DNA from: Aporrectodea caliginosa
Lineage: Eukaryota; Annelida; Clitellata; Crassiclitellata; Lumbricidae
DNA: 64,000 nt
Direction: 5' to 3'
Assembly (NCBI GenBank): GCA_020284085.1
Contig: JACEVL010000426.1
Coordinates: 999,001-1,063,000 of the forward strand
The stretch's first letter is position 1, and each line of letters opens with the position of its first letter. The notes under the pieces were generated by a model that saw only the letters and a program-made list of their open reading frames with translations, made no database searches and had not been told where the DNA came from. The position numbers and the translations under genes are program-made. Positions 46,737 through 58,699 of this stretch are shown in pieces.

Positions 46737-48450
46737 TGGCAACATACGGCCCGCGGGCCGGGTCCGGCCCCTGGAGACCTTTGAGCAGGCCCTTAACACG
46801 TCTTTTATATTAGCATTTACCTTCACTTGGGAACCCTTAATCCGTTTTACGCAGTTTTTCTACAACAAAGATATGACGTCACAATTAATCGTAAGTCCAT
46901 ATATAACAAAGCTCTCATCCCAACAGCCGTTCGTTAACAAAGCTAAAGACATAGCAATAGTGTTTGTAGAACAAAGAGATGTCGTCACAATACGGAATAG
47001 GCATTAGCCTATCTTAACAACAGCGCCCTTAAACATAGCTAATGACGTCACAATAGTGTTGTAGACCTAGGAGATATCGTCATAATTATGAAGTCAATAG
47101 TACAAAGTTGTTCAGCAACTTTCCCATAAACAGTTAGCGAAGCAACAAATTGTATAACAAGGAGAAGTCGTCACAATGCGAAGTCCGTAGAAAAAATTAA
47201 TAACTTAGCATCATCACGACCACATACAAAATTAGTGACGTAATAATAGTGTAGTTAGAACAAAGAGATGTCGTCACAATGAAAAGTCCATAGCACAAAA
47301 GTAATATTCTGATAGCAGTATAATATCCCAGATATTTCATATGTATGTAGGCCTACTCATGTAGGCTATGTCAATTCAATTTCAGTTCAATTCAATATAT
47401 TCGGTGACCAAATTGCAAGGAAGTAATGGAGAAAATTTACAAGAAATGAGACAATCTGGTTACACAGGGGAACCTAAAGGGATCGTGGAACCCGCTTTCC
47501 AGGGCCCCCTGTGTAGAATAGGAAGCAAGGCGACGGCTTACCGATATTAATAATAGTCACAAACCAAGTACCTACAACTAGACAGAAAAACTCTGAATGT
47601 CTTAACTAAGAGCTCAGCACCACAACTGTGCAGAAGCCATACCGTAATCATTCAAACTTCAGCAAATAAGGGCCGAGTTTATGTCTGAATAACATAGCAT
47701 TTGGTTGGCGCTGAATAGCCTATAATTAGCCTATGTAGGAAGAGCGTTCCAAAGGAAAATCACGTTCTTAGACGCTTTCTACCAGCGTCACAGCTATAAT
47801 CTACGAATTCGAGTCCACGGATACAAACTCCCTCCAAAGGATGATAGGAATTAATTTTTATCCCTCGACTGCATAAGAACATATATTGACAGCATTGAGA
47901 AGCTCAATGTTAGGCCACTCTGGTCAGTCGCCTCAGAATCTGCCGTATTTATAATGCACTATATTGCTTGTTTAAGTTGCGGCTGTGTCAACTTGAATTT
48001 TCTTCTAATAAACGAATATGTGATGATGATGAAAAATGGGATACAGTACATTGAACAGAGAATAATCGAGTAGCCTATTAGTAGTGTATAGGAAGGGTGG
48101 TAAGAAGTCAATTGAGTTTCTTGTTTGATAGGAGTGGCGATAAGAAAAAACCGGAATAAACTTAAAACACGATTTGCTTTTGATTGTTGTGTAGGGCTAT
48201 AGGTATTGGGGTAATAATGTTTTCATCGATAAAATGATCTTCGTTTATTTTAATGGTTATACTGCGATATTTAGTTTTAATAAAATAATATTTATCCTAT
48301 TATTTTATATAATTAATATTTAATATTGTCTCATTTTCTGTGGCAAATGAATCTGCATAATTAGCCCGCGATTGGCATACAGCTCCTGAGCTGCCCTTAA
48401 AATCTTAGGGCGGCCCTCTGTAAAATAAGTTGCCCATGTCTGGCCTAAAG
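46737..48450. mobile_element. Possible inner hAT-like element
   Basis: The left end GGCAACATACGGCCCGCGGG and the right end, read inverted, CAGACATGGGCAACTTA share a GGCAAC.TA core common in hAT/Charlie-like ends. No matching target duplication was found. Between them lies the tandem region below; the rest (47,340-48,400) is AT-rich with no transposase. Confidence 0.35.
46860..47310. repeat. ~100-bp degenerate tandem repeat with CRE-like palindromes
   Basis: Units alternate GAGATGTCGTCACAAT and TGACGTCACAAT. TGACGTCA palindromes are at 46,874-46,881 and 47,043-47,050. Later units carry decayed versions near 47,073, 47,165, 47,234 and 47,269. Confidence 0.6.
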
Positions 48451-48649
48451 GCAGAGAGCGGAAGAAAATGATATGATATTAATAAGAATATAATTATAAT
48501 GTTAAACAATGTAAAGTTGCATTGCACTTATTGATGAATTCTGATTCGTTTGGTGCTTTTTAAAACCAAAATGAAAACGTTACTTTTGAACAGTAGGCCT
48601 AGGCATAATGTTAATCTCGTCTAATCTTCAACCGCCTTCAAGGCGAGGA

Positions 48650-49510
48650 TTGACTCCACCACGACAGTTTTGTTCCATCTGCTTCTGTCTCTTATCTTCC
48701 TCAATAATTGAACAAATGAAAATTCAGTCCACGATTTATGTTATCTGTCCATATCAGTTTAAGTCTGTTCTCAGCTCTTGATCCAGGAACCGTGCCTTAG
48801 ACAATCTCTTTCTCCAATTCCCAATCTTCTGCAGCACGTGCGCGAAATATAAAATCTTCTGTTTGATTAACGAGCAGAGACTTTTTCTACGCCAGCAGTC
48901 TCCACAATCCACTCGTTTGTCTTTCTGGCAGTCCATAATACCAGAGACTCTACCGCAGACACTTCATTCCAAATACATTGATCCTGCCTCCACATCTTTC
49001 TTACTGGTCCAGATCTCACAGTCATGCACATCGTATTATTTGCTGCAAGCAAAAGGCTTTCTCACAGGATTTCCAGTGCTATCCCCAACTCACTGTTCCT
49101 TCGCTAATCTTGGCCGGATAGCTTTACCACATTCAGAACCCTCGGTTATAGGTGAACTAAGATATGGGAAATATGGGAATGTGTCAAACTACAAGCGGTA
49201 CTATTTGTTACTATGGTCTTAGTTTTGTCTTCGTTAATCAATAGTCCCTGTTTGCTGCCTGTCTGGTCGAAAGTCCAAACGATTTACTATTTCCTGTAGT
49301 TCGTCTTCTGAGTCCGCCAACAGAATAATAGCATCAGCATAAATTGCAGATTTGTAATTCTTCTTCCTCTTATTTGAATTCCACAGGCAAACCCATTCAG
49401 ATCCTCCCTCATAAGTTCATAACCTTCTTTGCTATGATGTCTCTTATGACCAACCAGAGATGTGAGACAATCAAGTTTTCTAGAAATCAACAACCTCAGA
49501 CTCAGTCTTA
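48650..49510 (-). repeat. Non-LTR retrotransposon RT fragment
   Basis: On the - strand, AIILLADSEDELQEIVNRLD is the reverse-transcriptase active-site region with the catalytic YADD decayed to YADA. Downstream come a frame reading NEWIVETAGVEKVSARQT and a VPGSRAENRLKLIW piece, the usual C-terminal landmarks. Frameshifts throughout. Confidence 0.65.
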
Positions 49511-49730
49511 ACTCTGATCCTTCTTACTATGATTTTTTGCTTGGTCTTATATTCCTCTGCTTTGTTCACTCGCCGCTTCAGAATAGGGATCTATGTCTTC
49601 AGGTGGATCTTTTCGTGTTTGCTCTTGAGGGTGATATTTATTACTGGTGAGTGAGAAATAAACTAAAGAGGCGGCAGAAACACTTGTCCTGGAGCGGCAG
49701 ACTGTTAAATCCGCCCTTGCTTGCACACTG

Positions 49731-50835
49731 TTTTTAAGACACAGAGCATTCTGCGTAGGCTAAGGGCCAACTCTTGTACAGAGTCTAAGCCTGTAGATTT
49801 TTAAAACTGGCTTCCGCTGCACTGTTCCTGTGAACTGAACACTGCTGCTCTAATATCCTTAACAAGTTCAATAACATTGTGTATGCCATGCTAAAATATA
49901 ACAGCCTCCTTTATATCGATATTTTAGGCTGAAGAATTAAGTTGTAGTGCTTGTAGAGCTAAGCAAGCTGTCGTTCAGATTTATGGCGAATAGCATGCCG
50001 TAACTTTAGAATAGGGGAATTACAGGTTGCATATTATGCCAATTTATAATGTTGGTTTAACTATTTATTAATTAACTATTAAAGGGCCGTTTATTCAGTG
50101 GAATGGAAAAGATATCTGACGAATAACATTGATAAGATTTACTCGAATTACTTAGATCGCGATCTGAAATCACGCACAAATGCCAAAAGTCGGGGATATC
50201 TGACTGACTCATTTCGTTGAAAAAAGACAATGGCTCAGATGACAATGAAACGATGTGTCACACAAGTCTGTTTTTATTGATCGTGTAAATGACGACCATA
50301 TAGCTTAAGGTGATGTTCTGTTCATATAATATTATTCGCTAGGTTGAGTGACTTGAGTCCCATGTATATCCTATCCTATATAGAGGCTAGAGCTAGCGCT
50401 ATACAGAAAGACTATTACCGATGTTAATTTGTAGTCACAAATCAGTCATCATAATTATGGTCAGAATTGCTTTAGAAACACGTGTGCAGATTTCGCCGCA
50501 GGCGTAAGAGTCGCGTGGCTTGGATAATACGTGTCGTGAAAGTCAAATTCTCGTCGAGAAACCCTTTTGAGAGCATTCATGTTGTCTTATTAAGAGTCTA
50601 AGCTGCAAAACTATCCAAACAAAGCCATTAAATACACAGATCACTCTACGTAGGTTACCCTGGCCGTGAACTCCAGGCACTCCCTCAGCAACAACAACAG
50701 CGTGATATGTAAGACATAAAGCCCATAAGACAATATTTCCATATAATCAGCTTTCATATGTCCTACATATGGTCCCATAATAGACATATGAAACCCTTAT
50801 ATATGCGAATATTGTCATACAAAATGTCTTACACG
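49731..50835. other. Intergenic, nothing recognised
   Basis: No coding frame or named repeat. Confidence 0.4.
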
Positions 50836-51167
50836 CATAGGCGCAACCACCCTATGGGACCCGTGGGACGCGTCCCCTCCAACTTTAGAGCAGGCTGGGA
50901 CGATCCCCCCAACTTTTGAAAATTTAGAGGTAAACAAAGAGCCCCAAATGCACTCCATTTGGTATCAAATGCTCAAAATTGCGTTGGCTTCTGGGGCTCC
51001 GCCCCAGACCCCGGTGGGGGAGCTTACAATGCTCCCCCATACCCCCTAGTCGTTAGGGGCTCCTTGCCTTCGGCAATCGCAGCTTCTTGCCTTCGGCGCT
51101 CGCAATTTCCCCCACTCGGACATTCTAGTAGGTCTCCTCCAACTTCTGGACCGTGGTTGCGCCCCTG
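50836..51167. mobile_element. 332-bp hAT MITE with perfect target duplication
   Basis: The ends CATAGGCGCAACCAC and GTGGTTGCGCCCCTG are near-perfect inverted repeats. Identical octamers CTTACACG flank it (50,828-50,835 and 51,168-51,175). The C/G-rich body gives proline-rich open frames on both strands that are not genes. Confidence 0.9.
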
Positions 51168-51175
51168 CTTACACG

Positions 51176-52810
51176 TGACGTTGCAGTTAGGGTCAATTTC
51201 GTCGTGCAAGCTCTATTAAGGCCATAGACGATATCAGTTACGCATTCTTCTACAACATGTTACCTGTTACTGTTGGGCGTTGATCGATTAAGTGAATGAG
51301 GTCACGCAGCTGTTATCGTTCATTGTAGGCCGACGCATAATAATAATATATTGCTGTTCTTCAGGATATATAGCCATAAACCACAGACGCTATTCAGAAA
51401 ACTGCCACACACCTAACAATTAGCATTCACCTGAGCTACTTAGAAGGCATTGTTGAAACTGGCTTCTTCTGCACACTAGCATTCTAACATACATTTACAC
51501 GTCCACACACATAAACTGTTTCTATACAGAGTGGCATAATAATGCATATGCTTTCGGAATAGATCGCATAAAGATGGTAACTGTTAGTTTCGACAGTTAC
51601 TTCACAGTGCACGACAATGCTTTAACTCAGTGGCGCTCTAGGTTTTCCCAACAGTGGGCCAAGATGGAGCTGAGCAACCAGAAAGAGGGCCAGCTGAATG
51701 CCAGGGTTTGCCGAAAACTGAGAATGCGCTAAAGTCTTCGCACCGAGTCCTGAACTAATGACATATTTATTTAACTGGAGCTACATTATTTAAATTTATT
51801 CAGCTAACTGAAAACATATAGAATACCCTAGGTTAGGCCTTATATATATATATATATATATATTAACAGAGTCGATGTAGGCCTATAATATTAATATAAG
51901 TTTGGGACTGTCGTGTAGGCCTATAGAGTCAAATTGTTCACCAAAGTGTCCAAAATAATCGACTCTGCATATACAGAATTCAGAATTGACAGCAATGTGC
52001 TGTAAATCAAAATTATGAATTTAAAATATGTTCTTCGTAGCTAGGCCTATATTCTATTCTAGTTAATTTTAGAACAGAAAATATTTACTCATGGACTGCA
52101 TGTGTTATCGATAAAACAAGGCGCATGTTTAATAGTCGCAATATTTAATGAAGAACCAATTTATATGGTTTGAGACAATGAGCTTTGTCTAACACTAGAC
52201 TATTGCCTGAACCAGCACGTTGTAATTAACGGCTCACTTGGAAAATTATGTGTCTGAGTTCTTCAACATTACTGTAAACATGCAAAAGCTGATTTTTTCC
52301 TAATGTTGCATACAATTCATACCCGTAAATAGTAAAATAATCGTCTCTCTCGTTCCGAAGTTAAACAGTTAATAATCCAATTGTAGCAACATCTACATAG
52401 ATCATTGTATCCAAGTGATCACGAATGCTACTGCGCAAAACTATAGGATGCATGAAACACCCATCTAGTGTCAGTGGAGTCGCCTCACCAAATTCGTCAC
52501 TCTGTAGTAATTCACTTTACGCTTCAACCCATTTCTTATGCATGAAAGAAATTGAAGTAAAATGTATAGCCTTTCAAGTAATGGATAATGCCTAGCTTTA
52601 GAAACAGATTTAGGCCCTACATGCATCAGTCAAAACAAATTCAATTTATATTAATTACAATTAAAATAAATGACTTAAGTCACTGAATGCCTTACTATAG
52701 CTGCTATACAACCATAAGCCACTCATTACACTTTAATAATAATTATTTTCAATTATAATATTATTCGTTTATTTATTCAAAAGGACAAGTACGCAGTAAG
52801 ATTACATGGT
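51176..52810. other. Intergenic; lone hAT-end-like motif and a TA run
   Basis: CAGTGGCGCTCTAGGTTTTC near 51,631 looks like a hAT end, but no partner was found. A short (TA)n array is at about 51,841-51,862. No gene. Confidence 0.4.
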
Positions 52811-53262
52811 ATAGTGGTTACAGATGATAACAAGTTTAAAAGTTATAGGACTCGAATTTAACTGTATGACAGCCTGCAAGGCACCCATCTATCTTAGGGA
52901 GTGGAAGGCTGAGTCAACCTTATGGTATCAAACCCGCGTCTTTTTGATTTGTGTGCCAGCGTGTTACCATTCAACTATCTCCCTGCCCCTATAGGCTAAC
53001 AAGCCCGACGAGGACTGCGCATCTAACCCGTTTTCAGGTTTAAAACTCTGCAGGTATTCATTAAAATATCTTAAGCAATAATCTCATAACAAAAGATTTC
53101 CGTTTCATGTGACTAATATCTCTTGTATTTTCGGTAGCCTAAGGATATAGAAAGAAGCATATTTCTTCACCTTTTCTATTTATCTAGCTCTTCCCTAACC
53201 ATATAGTGGTTACAGATGATAACACGTTTAAAAGTAATAGGACTCGAATTTAACTGTATGAC
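52811..53262 (-). repeat. SINE-containing insert between 60-bp direct repeats
   Basis: A 60-bp sequence starting ATAGTGGTTACAGATGATAA occurs at 52,811-52,870 and 53,203-53,262 with a few mismatches. Between them, on the - strand, is a tRNA-like pair: A box TAGTTGAATGGTAACACGC and B box GGGTTTGATACC (~52,985-52,920). Repeats this long are not a normal SINE target duplication, so a local duplication with the SINE is more likely. Confidence 0.5.
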
Positions 53263-54298
53263 TGTATGATAGGCTGATAGCTAAACTAATTTATGGAAAT
53301 CACAGCGGATTAAACTAAAAGAAAGCTTTGTTTCAATCCATCAATTCAGCAACGAGAGAATAGCGGAAGATGACAGCTCACTGAGCTCAGCAGGAACAGC
53401 AGACTATAAGAAAAATGGCCAACAAAAATAGAACAGAATAGAGCTTATCTTCTAACATTCGACAGAGAGTGCCACTAGATTTACGGGAAGGAAGGACCAG
53501 GCTTACGCTATCCATGCACTTGGAGCAGCTGCATAGCAACATCGAAATGAAAAACGTCTTCTCCAATAGTGCATCTAAACCCGCGGTTAAAAGCGAATCC
53601 CAAGCTGTGATAACAAATATATCCCGGGGTGGTTTAAACCCTTCAGCAATACGCTGGTACATTCAGAGTGCCAATTGAGCGATCCACGTATCCTGACGTG
53701 GTGACAGAAGACTATAATAATCTACAAGTAGACCTGTATACTTGCTTTTCACATCTGAGATTTTCATTGGACTTGAACCCATCTCTAAACTTTGCTTTAC
53801 TCGTTATGACCACAGACTGAGAAGTGTGAATGCTAATTGTGAGCGAAGCTCAAGTAATCTCAGCGATAGTCTACTCTCTTGAAACAAGTGTCTGCTAACG
53901 GCATACATGTGTACTTTTGACAGATAATATTATTAGTGTCACAACAACAAACAGCTCATAAACATCGATGTATATTACTGGGAATTTATATAGCGCCTCT
54001 GTTTTCTAAAGAATGCATATATCAGTGTTGTTGACTGCTGATACGCCAATTAATGTGGCGACTCTCAGGTAGCCCCTTAGTCGCATTAATTGTATCCTTA
54101 CGTCCACCATCTGTGGTGATTCGAGACTACACTCTACATATTTTAGTAATTGTAGTTGCTTTTCAGTTTTCTTGTTTCGTGCAGTTGAGCTCAGTATAGA
54201 TGAAGAAAAGAAGACAGCAAAAGTACAACCGGTAACGAAGGTCGTGCATGACACGACCAGGAGAACTTGGTGGATATAATCTTGCAGTAGATCGCTGC
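53263..54298. other. Intergenic, nothing firm
   Basis: Overlapping open frames on both strands at 53,387-53,678 show no domain. A TTTATATAGCGCC piece of the dispersed family lies near 53,984. Confidence 0.35.
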
Positions 54299-54454
54299 CA
54301 GGGGCGTAGCCAGGAAAACTTTCGGCGGGGTTTTCGGATTTCCGGGGTTTCCATTGAAAATTGTCGTAGTTTTCTACATTTCTAGTTTTAATAACAGTAA
54401 TGCATTTATTTAGGGGTCTGACCCCCGTAAAACCACCCCTTAAATACGTCTATG
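54299..54454. mobile_element. Probable 156-bp hAT MITE
   Basis: The left end CAGGGGCGTAGCCAGGAAAA is a typical hAT terminus; the right end, read inverted, is CATAGACGTATTTAAGGGG. Flanks GATCGCTGC and GATGCTGC match apart from one base, so the duplication is slightly decayed. Confidence 0.55.
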
Positions 54455-55640
54455 GATGCTGCAATGTATATGTGCAGTCTCTACATTGGATTACACTCTC
54501 CATTACATGCCTCTAGATAATTATTTGTCTGCATGAACAGTCATGTCGTAGTCTCGGGAAATATTCTCATAGGTCAAAGTCACGCTCCAAGATACCGAGC
54601 TCTTGTAGGTCAAAGTCAAAGTCATTCAAACATACTGACTAATTGAAGCCATATATTTACACAGTTAGACTCACCGAATGACACACTCCCTACAGTGATG
54701 GTCGTCATTGTAATTGTAAATGTAACCTGACATTTATAAAGCGCCACTCCAAGAATAAACTCATCGGAAGTGCTCCAGCCTCCCGATCCAAACCAGTGAA
54801 ATCATTGTGAAATAATGCGGACTTCAGGGGCTTGTGAAACTGTGAAAGAGACAAACTGAGGAACTCAAGCCGCAACTCTTGCAGAGCTCGTTAAATGCCT
54901 TGTGTCCGCATATAACGCCATCAGTCTAGGTCCAAAAGGAATGAGTCGTTTGAAACGGGTAACATGGCCAACGTCGTCAATTAGGGATTGTTGGGTCAAC
55001 GTCATTATTTGAACAGCAACCTTTAGAATCAGTAGACACTTTGCCACTTTTTACTGTTTTTAAATTTAATGTCTAGCTTTTGATCGTATTTCGTTATCTT
55101 TATTACTTCCAATTTTGTTTCAGTTCTGCTATTATTCTGGTAAAAATGTTTTCATCTACTTGTATTCTGATTGATCTGTGGTCTTTATAGTAGGCCTACT
55201 TGTGGTTAGTTTTGCATTTTTCTTGAAGACAAACCCTGTGTTGGTGTTCTTTAATAGCCCAGAGTGCATACAATCAGACCAATTGCTTCTCTTTTACGGA
55301 GTTCATGATTATGCATACGCAGCATAAACGGCATAATTGAACGACAAAAGCGCATTTAAACAGGCGATATATACAGCAAGGATGAGCAGTTGAGCAGTGT
55401 TGAGCAATGTTATTATTTTTGGCTTTATACTTAACAATCGGAAGTGTGCTATGAGCACAATATGTAACATGATCATAATTAACTATGCAGATAGAGGTTA
55501 TAATGGGACGTGAGGCTTAATATAAAGAAAAGCTGAATGTGCGAGAAGAGAGAATCATGACGTCATTATTCCTCTGCCCCACGGCTTCATTCCTTCTTCG
55601 ATCGTAGGGCCAAAGGGTCGAGGAACGATGGCTTGGATCC
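54455..55640. other. Intergenic with one dispersed repeat
   Basis: ACATTTATAAAGCGCCACTCC at about 54,731-54,751 belongs to the dispersed family also seen at 15,025. Presumably includes the 3' UTR of the ODF3-like gene; no clear AATAAA was identified on the - strand. Confidence 0.4.
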
Positions 55641-57803
55641 TTACTGGCAGAGGCTGGTCACATCGTCGACCGGGACAGTAGTCATATTGCCTTCATACTG
55701 ACTGTGCCGGATGCCGAACGAAAAATGGGGAGGTTCCAGGCGGTTCGCCTTGACCTATAATGAAAAGGTCATTGACATCAACCATTGAACTGTAAAAATG
55801 AAAGAATGAAAACACGAAGCTACTTTTTACATGAAATCGCATTTTGCTGCATTACAGTATATAGTGCATTGCAAGCTAGAATGTTATAGTACACGAGGTC
55901 GCTTGACTATCTTATTACGGTGCATCATTGAGTTTTATTTGTATCGTTTTGCATTGAATGTAGCGTTATATCAATCTAGTTCACTATCAGTGCCGCCATC
56001 TATGGAATATTGTGTACTTTAATTGCATGTTTTCCTTTTTAAAAATGAAAGGCGCTAAAACAGATACTGTAGATCGATCCGACATATAGTTCTGGATGCA
56101 CAATTCTGTTGCAACTCACTGAAGCGTAATATCAACACTCACAAAAATTTCTTTCCGTTTGAAATGTGATTGTTTGAGCACAATGGTCACTGATCCAAGA
56201 GAACTTAAAAAGCAGTTTCTTCACCTCTGAGAAGCGGTAGATGAAGTCCTGCTGGCTTAATATATTTATTTACTGGACATTGACTACACATTCACTACAA
56301 ACCCTGTATACATGAACTGATGTTAATGGATAATAACTTAGACTGACCAGTTCTGGGTAGTGAGCTCCTGGTCCTGGCTTGGTGGTCCTATCTCCTGGGA
56401 TGAACACCCTCGGAGCCATCGTGTACTGCGGCGGACGTAACTTGTACTGGTTGGTACTCACTGTCAGATAGGTTCCTGGTCCCGGACTCTATAAACATTG
56501 GCACACCGCAGAATTATAATCTGTGGAGTCTGAGTTGAGTGATAAAATAGACTGAAAAACTTGTTTCACTTGAATAAAGATGGAATCACGATTCAAGGTT
56601 GATTATTTGCAGCCTTAATTATGATTGAAGATTCAATGAGGTTTGAAGATTTAATGATGATAACAGATTCAATAGAGAATAGTGATTTTTAATTGTGAAT
56701 AAAGATGCAATCATTAACATAATCTAACATAGCATAACAAGGGTTTAAAGTGGTTCAGAAAACGTGTAGTCTGTGCCAGAGGATGAAAGATGCAATGCCA
56801 ATTATTCACGGACTATTACAAATTTAGTCCAAGCCCAGGTTATTGTTTGTCTTACGTGGTTGATGTTGTCGATGTCTCCGCATCTTTCCGCGATGGAGTA
56901 ATTTGGAGCGCTCCACTTGGAACTGTCAACCGTTCGGCCGAGCATCGGTGGTAGGGTGTACTGGTTTGGACCTGAATTCAACCACAAAACGAACCATAAT
57001 AAAACAACTGGCATCTCTTACAGTTATATTTAATCTCAAAGTATAAACTAATGAGTTGAAAATAAGTTTAGTCCTACTCGGCTAAATCAAGCTCAGCGGG
57101 TCACAGTAAGGAGCAAAACTTCATTTCGATGCACTGAAATCGATAAACCGCAAACACAGACGAATTTAGGCTCAAGGCTCTTTGGTTCATCTTTCTATCG
57201 TCGCATAGGGCCCTACTGTGACATAAGAAATTCTATGCCTCTGCTTAAACACACATTATTTATTGGTGATGGTGGTGGACTGGTGGTGGTGGTGGTGTTG
57301 ATGGTGGTGGTGTTGGTGTGGTGGTGATGGTGGTGGTGTTGATGGTGGTGATGTTGATGGTTATGGTGGTGGCGGTAGGGGTGGTGATGGTGGTATTATT
57401 TTATCTCACCGGGAAAGTTGTCCCTTCGGAACTCCATGTGCTTCATTCCGAACGAGTATTCCGGTGGACGTTCGACGGCCGGCCTCATAATCGGCTTATA
57501 AGCGGCTGGACCGGGCGATTGGAACTTCTCGATGTCCGGGTGTCTCGCCAGCATCGAATACTTCGGAATGCCCTCCCTGCCATCGCGCAGCATCTTCGGG
57601 TGCGGGTAGTAGGCCGGACCAGGCCCGATGTCTTCTCTGAACTGTTTGTGGCGCACCCCAAAAGGGTAGGCCGGGCCGCGATTGTGGACGCTGCGGGGGT
57701 CGTGGAACTTGCGTCCAGTGAGGGTCGGCAGAAGGTAGATGGGGCCTGGGCTGCTGAACATGGCAGCCACGGGGCCGCGAGGAATCGTATAGTTGTAGAC
57801 CAT
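55641..57803 (-). CDS. odf3: ODF3-like SHIPPO-repeat (CIMAP) protein, 254 aa, four coding exons
   Basis: Ciliary/sperm-flagellar microtubule-associated protein of the outer dense fibre 3 family. Exons (- strand): 57,410-57,803; 56,856-56,971; 56,348-56,488; 55,641-55,754, with donors GTGAGA, GTAAGA, GTCAGT and AG acceptors; phases agree and give 254 codons plus TAA. The ATG at 57,803 has A at -3 and G at +4. Six Pro-Gly-Pro (SHIPPO) repeats start near residues 19, 61, 97, 131, 172 and 208. Landmarks include PRGPVAAMFSSPGPIYLLP (exon 1), PPQYTMAPRVFIPGD and KPGPGAHYPEL (exon 3) and FSFGIRHSQY near the C-terminus, all in the vertebrate ODF3 order; the length equals the remembered human one. Intron 1 holds a GGT repeat. 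The frame stays open upstream to an acceptor at 57,861, so a longer N-terminus is possible. Paralogue assignment (ODF3 versus ODF3B/ODF3L) is unresolved. Confidence 0.9.
57265..57400. repeat. (GGT)n repeat in intron 1 of the ODF3-like gene
   Basis: Imperfect trinucleotide array just inside the intron next to the exon 1 donor. Confidence 0.85.
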
Positions 57804-57897
57804 GTTTAGAGGGAATGACGACGAATCGTCAGCTGAGTAGGATCGATGTTCTTCTCTCTTCTGTTTGACAGACGGAAACAATGAACACAACAATAGG

Positions 57898-57980
57898 TCA
57901 ATCAATCAATCAATCAATCAATCAAAGAAACTTGATATAGCGCCCCTTTAAGATATCTACTCAAAGGCGCTCGGTATACA
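57898..57980. repeat. (AATC)n and dispersed 'ATAGCGCC' repeat
   Basis: An (AATC)n run at 57,898-57,925 leads into TTGATATAGCGCCCCTTTAA and a CAAAGGCGCTCGG motif, the same dispersed family as at 15,025. Confidence 0.55.
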
Positions 57981-58426
57981 GTGACTGCACGAATCGTATA
58001 CATAGCATTCACGGCACACATCCTGATTTTGTATCTGCTCTCCTAAAACGTAATGGGATGAAGGAACAGCAGCACCATCACCACCACCACCACCACCACT
58101 TGGAAGCGGGATTTTCCCTTCTGTTACATGTATGTCTCTCTTCACTGGTGCAAAATGGCGTCTGCTTATCATATCGATCCCTTTGCGATTATGACTCAAT
58201 AGGCGAAGAATCTCAAGGGCTGAGCAAACGAACAACTAGTATGCAGATATAATGATGAGATATTAATTAACATTTCTGTAGGTTGCAATCTAATCAGCTC
58301 GAGTTGACACTCTAATTACCTTGCCTCTAAAGAAATTCCACAGAGGCAGCATTGTTTTGGGGCTTTCATTCGGCTGAGGCGCATATATGACCATTTCTTA
58401 ACTTGTTCTACTACTTATCTACCTAC

Positions 58427-58699
58427 TTTGAAAGGATTGAGGGCTGAGTTAGCACCAGGTAGGGGGTAATCCACCAGTGGGTCATCCATCCAAGAGCCAA
58501 CCGGATTCAAAGTTGCTTTTAACTTAAGTGCCTCTGTTTTCACTGTATACGAATGGCCAAAGTTATAAAAGCCAGTCACATTCCACAGGCCAGACATTCT
58601 GCCACTCTCCGTGGAGACCGGATTGGCGCCGTTGCTCGTTTTGGCTTTCAGATCTATAGCACGACCAGCTGGTTCTTTCTTTGGACGCAGGGAAACGCT
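58427..58699 (-). other. Coding-like exon of unknown gene, upstream of ODF3-like
   Basis: The frame is open for exactly 91 codons between a possible acceptor (TTTAAG) and a donor (AAA|GTAGGT at 58,426). It includes RMSGLWNVTGFYNFGHSYTV and GSWMDDPLVDYPLPGANS. Its composition is protein-like, but it has no SHIPPO repeat, and I do not recognise the family. The donor is phase 0, and the open extension before the ODF3 ATG begins at a phase-0 acceptor (57,861). It could therefore be a 5' exon of the same gene, or the 3' part of a neighbouring gene. Confidence 0.4.

Larger units (their letters stand above)
46195..49719. mobile_element. Composite 3.5-kb repeat flanked by an 11-bp direct repeat
   Basis: CTTGCACACTG lies immediately outside both ends (46,184-46,194 and 49,720-49,730). 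The left end CAGTGCATGGAGGATTTACC and the right end, read inverted, CAAGGGCGGATTTAACAG share a hAT-like GGATTTA core. Inside sit a second hAT-like segment and a LINE fragment, so this is a nest. The duplication is longer than the 8 bp usual for hAT, so the border may be offset by a few bases. Confidence 0.45.

Noticed and set aside
50959..51219. Proline-rich 86-codon frame
   Set aside because: It lies almost entirely within the hAT MITE at 50,836-51,167, and open frames occur on both strands because of base composition.
53387..53678. Overlapping open frames on both strands
   Set aside because: Neither shows a domain or convincing splice sites; composition does not favour one strand.
57318..57809. 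163-codon open frame on the + strand
   Set aside because: It is the mirror of ODF3-like exon 1 on the - strand, extended through the GGT repeat; the - strand reading has SHIPPO repeats and matching splice sites.
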